64,000 nt of DNA from Apricaphanius iberus (lineage: Eukaryota > Chordata > Actinopteri > Cyprinodontiformes > Aphaniidae), in the NCBI GenBank assembly GCA_028564705.1, contig JAPXFQ010000127.1:806001-870000 (forward strand). The letters run 5' to 3'. The notes under the pieces are model-generated. The model was given only the letters and a program-made list of their open reading frames with translations, was not told the origin of the DNA and did no database searches. This document shows, piece after piece, positions 45,691 through 55,800 of the stretch; the first letter of the stretch is position 1, and every line of letters starts with the position of its first letter. Both the position numbers and the translations under genes were made by a program.

Positions 45691-45959
45691 AGCGTGTTTG
45701 AGGACAGACAGACCACTTTTCTTCACGCTCCTGCTTTTCTACTCTAATACCCTCCAGTTGCATTACCTGATGTTATTTTGACTATTAGCTTTGTTTTTTA
45801 CCAGTATTTTTCTCTCAATAGAAGCTACATTAGGTCAGGCATCGTCCTTATCTGTAATGACTTGTTGGAGGGACCATCGACTCAGATGAAGTTCCTTAAC
45901 TTCCAGACACTGTTAGTCCTTTGTGTCCTTTCAGTTCTTTTTATTTCTTTTCTTTTGTG

Positions 45960-46310
45960 TCTCTGCTTTTTCTTCTCGAATCCCTAGATGGCTCCTTGTA
46001 CTGAGCTAGGTTCTGCTGGAGGTTTCTTCCTGTTAAAAGGGGAGTTTTTCCTCTCGCCTGTGCTACATGGTTGCTCAGTATGAAGGAGTGCTGAGGGATT
46101 GCTGTGGTTGGAGTCTGCATCAACTGGTCACAACTGCCACTCAATGACTCCATGCAATCTGCTGGGATCACATTTGCAGAAAACATTTTTACTGATTGGA
46201 ATGTTAGGATAATTGAATTGTAATTACTTTTCTTGTAAAGTGCCTTGAGGTGACAATTATTGTCAATCTGCGCTATATAAATACAGAATTTAAGTGAACT
46301 GAATGGTGTT
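45960..46310 (+). mobile_element. L2-type LINE 3' end, solo
   Basis: Contains gctggaggtttcttcctgtt, gggattgctgtggttggagt, tgcaatctgctgggatcaca and aagtgccttgaggtgacaat, ending near tgaactgaat. Close relative of 42595-42960. Confidence 0.75.
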
Positions 46311-48535
46311 TTATTTTATTTACAGCATGATAAGCAATATTTCATTATCTTTAAAGCTTAGCACTTTTGCTATTTGTACACAGAATAATTTTAATCAGTT
46401 ATTAAGAGCCTTGTTGGCTTACCATGAATAAATTATACATATCTGAATTTATTCAGTTTCTCATCCCAAGAATGTTAAGGTCACCTTGTTATCAAGTGTC
46501 AAAATAGTGGTTTTGATGTTTATGACTATTTTTACCAAGGTAAATATTTATTTTATTTATTTATTTAGCTTTTTATGCATTTAAACTTCAAAAACATGCA
46601 AAGTTTGTGCTTTTTTGTTGTTGTTCAGATCTCTTGAACTTATCTTGAAAGCACACAAAAAGGTCAACAGCTAGGAATTGATGCAGTTCTTCCATACTCT
46701 GGCAGCTGTAAATTTTGCAGTGAAATAAACATAAGAACAGATTGAAGAAAATCGTTTAGATCCCGGTGGATCCACTGTAAAGCCCTTTGCAATGAATTGT
46801 AAAATCAGCTGGAACATCTACTCTACTATATCAAGAACAAAAATCACCCTAACTGATGCCATTTTGAAGAATTAAATAATATGATTATTTCTGCCACAGG
46901 CCAATAATCAACAAGTTAGAAATACTACTGAGACTAGATACAGCATTATTTTAGTATGCTTTTGTAAAGAGGAAGAAAGTGATGCAAGACTCATTTCTAT
47001 TCTCAAGTGGATATAGAGCTAAAACATCAGTCAGTGACTGGGATACTCTGTGCTATGATTACCACCATGATAATCTTTACTGCACATGCTGTCTCCAAGG
47101 AGAGCTGTGGAAAGTTGACTCAGAGTGTCCTTCCTGAACAGCAGCATAATAGTCTTCTACTTGTTTACTGCCTTTACCTTTTGTTTAGTATTTGTTTTCA
47201 TTTTGTTTTAGTTTTCATCTGGATTTTAAGTGATTATGAGGATTTAAATGTAATGGATGAAAACTTAAAATGTATTTATATATGTTCAGTTTTTTCTGAA
47301 TACACATTTTATTCCACTTACATATAGTGAAAGGGTCTACTTTCTGTAGGACTTCACCACTAACTGGTTATAGCAAATCCTTTCATCTTCTCCTAAGACC
47401 ATGTCATAATAACTACTTTCAGGGTGATAATGATGTGTAATTCACTCTGGACCAGGACTCGCATGCAGACCAGTTTTGTTAAATCTATGATGTCAAAATT
47501 GAAAACAGATGAGAGATGAAAATTGATTTAATATGGTTCCCTCTACACTTTCAGTGAAAATCAGATCTTAAAACTCCCTTCATGCCTTACTAAAATCTGC
47601 ACTCCATAAAGTGATTCATCACATTTGTAACTTTCTTGTAGTAAAAGACATTTCATTTCAGCATAGGCTGGTATTCTTTACATTTTCTTTCTCCCAACGA
47701 CCCCACAAGGATACATTGATTTCAATAATGGATGGATGGATGGATTTATTTCCTGGAAACTTGATTGAAGTGATGCAAGATCTTTTCTTTTTAAGTAAGG
47801 TATACACATAGTAAAATAGTAGTTCATGGGAAAATGGAAAAAGAAACAAATGTGCAAATCCAAATTTAAATACCATCATACATATACACAATACATTTTT
47901 AGATGTCAGATGCTTCCCAAAACAATTATTTGATCAAATGATAAATTGTCAGACAAATGTAATTCCATGACAACATATCACCTGCATTAGATTTATTTCA
48001 TAAAGGAGGAAGAGCCCTGAAGGTCAATTCTTTAAAGGGACCTTCTGCATCTGGTTTCTGTCACCGTATATTACTATTACTAACTTTCATTGAAAGAAGA
48101 AAACATTGAATACCTCTTAAATGATTAATGAGGTCACTATTTACAAAAACGTGTCACTGAGGAAGCATTATTTTTCTCCTGAGGAGTCCAAATATTTCCC
48201 CTATGGTCAGGCAATATTCTCCAAGTTTCCAAATAGCTTCATTTAATTTTAAAAGCACATTTTCAAACTGTTGTTCTTTTTGATGCATGCTGTTACTACT
48301 TGCTGTAAGCCTTTTTTATTTCTTTTTTATATGTAAAATAAGTTAGGCAATAAAAAAAGATTGAAAACCAGAGAAACCTTTCAACTGTTGAAATCAACCC
48401 CCCCCAAGGTCAGTCAAGTTTCCACTGGTCTGTGCATATACCTCAATGTTTGCCATAGGCTGTTTAGTGTTGGCATATGGAATGCTGTGAGCTTTATTAT
48501 TATAAAAAGGCTGGTGAAATAATTTAGCTATTCTC
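46311..48535. other. intergenic, no secured feature
   Basis: AT-rich. A short ggat microsatellite is at 47729-47745. Open frames such as 47007-47327 are hydrophobic by AT bias only. Confidence 0.35.
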
Positions 48536-48539
48536 TTAA

Positions 48540-49566
48540 AGGAGATATATTATGCTTTTAAATCCTTCCTTTTCACATGTAAATCATTCACTTGTGGTCT
48601 ATGTAAAGTAGAACCACAGTGGTTTGGTCTGAATTCCATGTTATTGTAACCCCACAGACCCTCCTTATACCGTTCTGAGGAGCATCTTTAGAGCAACATT
48701 TCATGCCCCGCCCCCTCCAGGTTACAGAGCGTTCCGCTCCACCCCGTTCGGACATTTTTGTAGTCTGATAGCAGCGATTCGATTACTACCAGCAGAAAAA
48801 CGTTTTATTGTGAAGCGATCGTCGCTAAATTCCTGTACATCATGTGTACCCCACGACAAACACCGGCAAAAAAAGCCCAATCATTTTATTCAAAGCATGC
48901 AGTACAGTTAAATCCTAAGCTAAAAGCTAGCACACATTGCTAACAGAAGCAGAATGTACAATGCCACATCTATCAAAACAATCGCCCATACGACATATCA
49001 ACACACAACATTAAAGTCTAAAATAAAGTTTACTGTCATTTTAGTGTTATTTGAAGCGTACCGCTTTCCTTTGTTCGTCGTTTCCGTGTAGAGAAGGAAC
49101 TGACCCCTCAATCAGACCTAAGTCTTTTTGCCAAATCCCTCCTAATACAGACCGAGGTTGCTGAAACACTCGTCCTCGAAGTGCTTCGCGCAAACGAGGA
49201 GAACTTTTCTCACGGATGTCGGTATATTTCCACTAAAAATAAAATTTAGCCAGGCACTTCTCAGAGGCTCTGATGCTGGGGGTCGATGTAAGGATTTGTG
49301 TGGGTTAATACACCCAATAACTGAACATTTTGACTTGCTTTCTTGTAATTTCGACATGAATTTATAAAAATGGCTTGCTACTACAGAATGATTATGAAAA
49401 ACACAATTTTAAAAGAATCTTCAAAACAGTATTTTTATTAGTTTCCATTTTAAGTTTTGCAATTACACATTACATGTGAAAATAAAAACATGACATTTAG
49501 CCATATTGAAGACAAATATCCTGATCAGAAAATCCCATTTAAAGTTATTGCACATTATTCTCCATC
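48540..49566 (-). mobile_element. THAP-domain transposon relic, TTAA-flanked (Kolobok-like)
   Basis: TTAA at 48536-48539 precedes aggagatatattatgc. An imperfect inverse (gcacattattctccatc) precedes TTAA at 49567-49570. A THAP-domain frame lies on the minus strand near the right end, as expected for the 5' part of the transposase gene. The rest of the transposase was not recognised. Confidence 0.45.
49142..49357 (-). pseudogene. THAP zinc-finger domain remnant
   Basis: 71-codon frame with the C2CH spacing C11, C16, C56 and H59, W36, and the block KSLHRPP before it. It ends after the domain start of the next region, so only the DNA-binding finger survives. It differs clearly from the THAP remnant at 12064-12303, so the two come from different elements. 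Confidence 0.65.
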
Positions 49567-50216
49567 TTAAAAGAGCCCTAAAAGCAAAAATCAGAAGAAG
49601 AAAAAATATTTTTTATTTAGGGTCTGGCAACTGATACCCCTCCTTCTGTAAAACTGATCCTATGAGTTGAGAGGAATAGGTCTCTCATCAGACTGCAGTT
49701 TAGTGTGCTGAGATGGTTGAATGTGACGGCTTCATTTAGCCACTCTATTGTTAACATCTGGGTTCAGAAAGCCTCTTCTCTGGTAAATGTTGACCTGCTT
49801 TAACATGGGATTTTATTACACCATGCAGTTGACATTGGCAGTTAGGTCTGACAATGAAAGCCTTCAATGGTTTAGGTCACAAGAGATCAATCTGAGGAGG
49901 CTGTTTCCCTGAAGCCTTCAGCTACAAGCAGAAAAAGAAACTGAACATATTTCTTAACTCAATATAATCATACACTGAACAAAAAATATAAACGCAACAC
50001 TTTTGTTTTAACTCCCATTTTTTATGAGATGAGCTCAAAGATCTGAAACATTTTCTACATTCATAACCAACAATTTCTCTCAAATATTGTTCACAAATCT
50101 GTCTATATCTGTGATAGTGAGCACTAGCGCTTTGCTGAGATAATCCATCCCACCTCACAAGTGTGCCATATCAAGATACTGATTGGAAATCATGATTATT
50201 GTACAGGTGTACCTTA

Positions 50217-50983
50217 TGGTGCATTCAGACCAACCCCATGCGTCAGCGTCAGTTGCAGCAAGATTACATGTAAAGTCTGTGGTAGAGTACGTCAGAGGTC
50301 CGTCAAAGTCTCTGCGTTGCATTGTGTACGTTGGCTCCGTCAACTTCACTTGCATTACATACGGCAACGCAAGCAACGCAGAAGCTTAGCTAGTTTAACT
50401 TTTGACGGACCCAACACAGTTAACGCAGTGCGGCAACCAATCAGAGGGTCTCACTGTAGTTATGTCACTATACGCGTATCTTGAATGAAGCGCTGGTCCA
50501 GTGAAAACATTTACAACAAACGCAGATTTCAAAAATCAGAAATAACACTTACCGAAGACAGATGGACAGGCGCTCCTAAGGAGGAACAGAGCACCTGTAG
50601 TTGGTGTCCTGGTAGGATATTTGAGCTTCGATGCTGTTTAGGAGGTCGTAAAATTATACGCGGGAGAAACTGAAGTAGCGCTGAAAGCGAACCTCATCCA
50701 TAAGCAGCTCCTGGAGCAAATCGTTAAACTCCCCAAACTCAGAACACATCTGAAGAATGAGCGCTGATGCACCCGATGTCAACGTTGTCTAGCTTTATCT
50801 AGCAAATAAAGCCAAGCCACTCTCTCGTTACGATCCACCATAGTTTAGAACGTACGGCAACAGAGGAAGCCCGGCCCATGCGTTGTTTTTTTTCTCAGAA
50901 GCAGGCTATGGAAGCCAAAAAGTACAAACATCAAACTTCCTTTATTGACTGACGCAGACCAACTGTGCAGTGTGAATGCACCA
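50217..50983. mobile_element. Harbinger-like MITE nested in the Tc1 element
   Basis: Inverted ends TGGTGCATTCAGAC and GTGTGAATGCACCA are flanked by TTA at 50214-50216 and 50984-50986. Removing the element and one TTA restores the Tc1 inverted repeat (accttagagtgaccac). A TTA duplication is typical of PIF/Harbinger elements. Small open frames inside have no recognised domain. Confidence 0.75.
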
Positions 50984-51039
50984 TTAGAGTGACCACAATA
51001 AAAGGGCACTCTGAAATGTTCAGTTTTGTTTGATTGGGG

Positions 51040-51955
51040 GTCTGGGGACTCAGAAAACCAGTCAGTATCTGGTGTGACCACCATTTGCCTCATGCTGCTG
51101 AGTTGATCAGGTTGCCGATTTTAGCCTGTGGAATGTTGGTCCACTCCTCTTCAATGGCTGTCCGAAGTTGCTGGATATTGGCAGGAACTGGAACACGCTG
51201 TCGTATACGCCAATCCAGAGCATTCTAAACATGCTCAATGGGTGTCATGTCCGGTGAGTATGTTGGCCATGCAAGAACTGACATGTTTTCAGCTTCCAGG
51301 AATTTTGTACAGATCCTTGCAACATGGGGCAGTGCATTATCATGCTGCAACATGAAGTGATGTTGATGGATGTAAGGAACCACAATGGGCCTTAGGATCT
51401 TGCCTCAGTATCACTGTCCATTCAAAATGCCATTAATAAAATACACCTGGGTTCTTTGTCCATAACATATGCCTGCCAATACCATGACCCCACCACCACA
51501 ATGGGCAGCTCAATCCACAACACTGACATCAGAAAACCACTCACCCACATGGCACCACACATGCTGTCAGCCCTGAACAGGGTAAACCGGGATTCATCTG
51601 TAAAGGGCACACCTCTCCACGTGCCAGATGCCATCACATGTTAGCATTTGCCCACTCAAGTCGGTTATGACGAAGAACCTCGACGAGGACAGCGAGCATG
51701 CAGATGAGCTTCCCTAAGACGGTTTCTGACAGTTTGTGCAGAAATTCTTTGGTTACGCAAACTGATTGTTTCAGCAGCTGTCTGAGTGGCTGGTCTCAGC
51801 CGATCTCGGAAGTGAACATGGATGTAGCACCAAATTCTCTGAAACGCCTTTAGAGATGGCTTATGGTAGAGAAATTAACATTGAATTCATGAGCAACAGC
51901 TGTGGTGGACATTCCTGCTGTCAGCATGGCAATGAAATGCACAACATTCAACTGA
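51040..51955 (-). pseudogene. Tc1-like transposase, inactivated
   Basis: In the minus frames: an N-terminal helix-turn-helix region near 51950-51700 (ending RNRLREAHLHA-like), the catalytic block FTDESRFTLFRAD within 51422-51637, and further on QHDNALPHVARIC and SPDMTPIEHV. The D and D of the DDE triad are visible. Frame breaks between 51422 and 51310 and elsewhere prevent a full protein. Confidence 0.75.
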
Positions 51956-52208
51956 ACATTTCAGAGTGGCCTTTTATTATGGCCAGTCTAAGGCACACCT
52001 GTGCACTAATCGTGCTGCATATTCAGCATTTTGATATGAGCTGGTGGATTATCTCAGCAAAGGAGAAGGGCTCACTATCACAGAATTAGACAGATTTGTG
52101 AACAGTATTTGAAACAAATTGTTATTTTATGTACGTAGAAAATATTTCACATCTTTGAATTCATCTCATAAAAACAAAAGCGTTGCTTTTATATTTTTGT
52201 TCAGTATA

Positions 52209-52714
52209 TAAAGCCCAAAAAGTCATCTCATATTGAATGCATTGAAAATCAAACACTGTAATTTTTTAACTCCAGTTCTCTTTGTATGTTTTTTAACTTT
52301 GGCATAATATTTGTACTTTTTTAAGATTTCACAAAACATGCTCCATAAATTCTAGTAGGAGGTTTGTGTATTTCTTTTTTCTTTTTTCCTTAGTCTTTTT
52401 CCTTCCAATTTTTTTCTCAAATGACTATCTTTTTTTTATTTGTTTCCGACTGTTCATTTTTTCCTTCTTTTTCCTTGCTTCTCTAGTTCTCCTTTACGAC
52501 AGCCACCCTCCCTTGCACCATTTCTTCCTGCCAGAGATGCAGTTGCCTTGACAACTGCTGAATCACTCTCCACCCGGTCTGCAGCCTCCCTCTAATGTCA
52601 TTTTCCTATGCAGCATGGATGTCTATTATATAGGCCTGACTTAGAGCGCAGATGTAATACAGCAATTTGCTGATGTGTTTTCTTTTCCTGAGGAGTTGAA
52701 CACCAGTCAGTCTT
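52209..52714 (+). promoter_or_regulatory. hmgcll1: hmgcll1 upstream region and 5' UTR (approximate)
   Basis: T-rich to about 52480, then a more mixed stretch before the start codon. No clear TATA box at a usable distance; the transcription start is not determined. Confidence 0.3.
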
Positions 52715-52810
52715 ATGGGTAACATACCCACTACAATGAAGTACTGCCTGAGCTATAAGCAAATCTTCAAGGACTACCCTTGGTTTAAAAGCTGGCTACA
52801 GGAAGAGAAG
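52715..52810 (+). CDS. hmgcll1: hmgcll1 exon 1 (coding), myristoylation start
   Basis: [18 protein letters not shown] and on to QEEK, 32 codons, phase 0, donor gtgggc. Matches the N-terminus of vertebrate HMGCLL1 (MGN, then a CLSY block). Confidence 0.85.
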
Positions 52811-55800
52811 GTGGGCATCATTTTTCTTGTTTATTTTTTTTCTTGTTTTTGCTGCTCATGCTCTGCCACATAACCTTCACAAAGCTGAAAGGCCTCAGAA
52901 CAGCCATGGTCTATGTACTCTTTGGCAATTGAAATTTAGTATTTGAAACAAAAAAAAACAAAAACAAAATAAAAACACACAAAAAAGAAAAGTTTTTTTT
53001 TTAAGATGTAGATTTTTAATTAAAGAAGGGAAAATGGGATTCTTTTTTTATTTCTACAGTTAAAACATTCATTAATTTAAAATTACACATACTTTTATGG
53101 ACTTCTGCTAGTTCAAATAATAAAAATATAAACACTCCGAAAATTAACGAGGGGTGCAGTCCCAGACTGATGTGACCTCATGCCAACATTCAATTCACAT
53201 TGTTAGGTGAGAATTGTTCTTCTCATTCATACATACTTGTATAACAGGAAATGATTATGAAAATAACTGTTTTTTAGAAGTGATTAAATACATATTTGTG
53301 GGGGGAAAAGAGTTACTGGTTAACAGCTTGAATAACAAGGCAATAAATGTCTGTATCTTGAAGGATACGCTGCCAAGATAGAGGGTATAAAACAAATGTA
53401 GTTGATCTACAAATTTCTCTTATTTTCTGTCTTTTATAGATATAATATCTTAAAATCCAAATGGTTTAAGTTCAGGCAACTGGACTTTTTTTGGTTGCAG
53501 ACAGGACAAATATCCATGCATGCACACACTCATACCTTTGGACAATTTAGAGAGGCTAATTAACCTAACAGTCATGTTTTTGGACTGTGGGAGGAAGCTG
53601 GAGTACCCAGAGGGAACCCATGATGCAGAGGAAGAAAATGCAAACTCCATGCAGAAAGACCCTGAGGATTATCTGATATATTAAAAGAATATTTGTTGTC
53701 TTTTGAGTTGAATTACCCTGTCATTTTTCCATTACATTGTCTTGAATACATATCTCCTGAGTTTCCTTTATAATGATATAACAGACTTGTGCTTAGTTTC
53801 TCAAATTTCTTGTAGCTTTGAGATATTAAGTAATTAATGCCCCAAATTGCATTCCTTGGGGCATTTCATCACATAGTGGATGAGATTACAAGTTTTCATT
53901 GTAATACCTAGAGATATTTTGCTTTAGTTGCATTTCTATTCCTCTCTGATATTTCTACAGATCATTAACATACATGAGTATCCAGAGTTTGTGAAAATTG
54001 TTGAAGTTGGACCTAGAGATGGACTTCAAAATGAAAAGGTAGACTTTGGTGTGTCAGTCAAGCCTTATTTATATTTATGGGTTCCACTGTTTACTATAAC
54101 TGCACTTGGCAAACCTTGAAAAATCCTTCTTTTTTATTTTATTCATAATAATATTACATATATATGTGCTACATACCGTGGAGTTTGTACTGTGTTTCCA
54201 TGCTCTATATTTATACTGCCTCATTAAACACTAGTTGTAACTAATGTGCTTCTATTTTTTTCTTTAAAAACTTGAGTAAATATACATGATACTACATATT
54301 GATCAGGGCTAAGGTTTTTCAGATAAAATGCAAATTGTATTTGTTCTTATTGAAAAGAACAAATGTTTTAAAATAAAACTCTGAGCGAGCATTTTCATTG
54401 TTTTCCTCAGGATATTGTTCCAACAAGGGTGAAAATCCGGCTGATAAACATGCTCTCAACCACAGGCCTGTCTGTGATTGAGGCCACCAGCTTTGTCTCT
54501 TCAAAGTGGGTGCCGCAGGTAATAGCTCCTTTTTTGTGCAAATCAACAGAGTGCAGAGTGATTTATTAGGTTCCTGCTGGATTTGTATTGAAGAAAATGT
54601 ATTCCCATTTCTTGATCCAAATATGATTTTTATAGTTTGTGGTCTGCTTGTCTTCTAATTCATGCCTCAAATAGCATGTAAGTAGATGTGTACAGTTAGT
54701 AAGTAAAACTTTGTTTATATAGCACCTTTCAAGATAAAAATCACAAAGTGCTTCACAAAAGAGAAAGAGATCAAAATGAACAGAAGGATCACATAAATGC
54801 CGACTTAAAAAGATAAGTTTTAAGCTGGCTTTTAAAGGAAGAAACAGAGTCCACAGTTTGCAGCAACAGGGGCTGTGAGTTCCAGAGCTTCAGAGCAACA
54901 GCCAAAAAAGTGCGTTGTCCTTTAGTTTCAATCTGGTATGGGGAACTTACAATAAATGTTGTTCATAGGACCTCGGGGCTCTGGAGGGGCTGTATGGAGG
55001 GAGTAGATTTGCAATGTAGACAGGGGTTTGTCTGTGGATAACTCTCTACGTTAGAATCAGAATTTTAAATCTAATGCGATATGAAATCGTTAACCAGTGT
55101 AGATCGTTGAGTACAGGAGTGATATGCCCAAATTTCGAGGACCTTGTTATGAGCCTTGTAGCAGCTTTTTGAACAGTATGCAGACAAATAAAGAGTGGTT
55201 TTGGATAAACATATATCCTGCGCATTACAGTAGTTCAACCGAGATGATACAAAGGTATGAATAAGAACTTCCATCTCTGGATGCAACACTATGGGGATGA
55301 TCTATCAACGGTTTGCGCTTGTTAAAACCCACGCAAACCGCACAGCATCACAAAAGCAGGCTCTGGCTGATCTATCGACAGAGCGCAGAGCGCATTGCGC
55401 CAGTTAAACCCACAGCAAGACACACACAATCCATTTAACGCTTTTGCCCTTAATGAATATGCAATCTGGGCGTTTCACTAAGAATATTGGGAGGAGAATA
55501 GGCAAAAAAGTAGGCATTCCAGGCGCAATGTGATTTACAAAGCATAAAAATGTTTGCAGCAGCTATTTTAGCGTCTATTTTTAGCACTTCTGAAAAGCAT
55601 AGCAAAGTCTAAATTTTGCGCTACAACATTCAACATAATATTATTGACAAACAAAAAATGACAAACAATATAAACTAAGAGTAATTAACACTCTGATGAC
55701 CATAAACCCGACAGTTATGCAAATATTTACCTGTTTTTCCCCCAAAGACGCATTATAACTCACTATGCTCTCATCGCGTCTCTAAAGATGGGCTGAGCGC

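Larger units (their letters stand above)
49973..52206 (-). mobile_element. Tc1-like transposon with ~250-bp inverted ends and nested MITE
   Basis: Left end (CACTGAACAAAAAATATAAA onward) and right end (to TATATTTTTGTTCAGTA) are inverse copies over about 250 bp, bounded by TA at 49971-49972 and 52207-52208. The ends share tgagataatccatcc, cacaggtgtgcc and ataaaaggccactc-type blocks. Without the nested 767-bp insertion the element is about 1.46 kb, a normal Tc1 size. The transposase lies on the minus strand, decayed. Confidence 0.85.

Noticed and set aside
47007..47327. 106-codon hydrophobic frame as a possible membrane protein
   Set aside because: AT-driven hydrophobicity, no promoter or conservation evidence, surrounded by decayed repeats.
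50161..50484. 107-codon frame
   Set aside because: Crosses the boundary between the Tc1 terminal repeat and the nested MITE.
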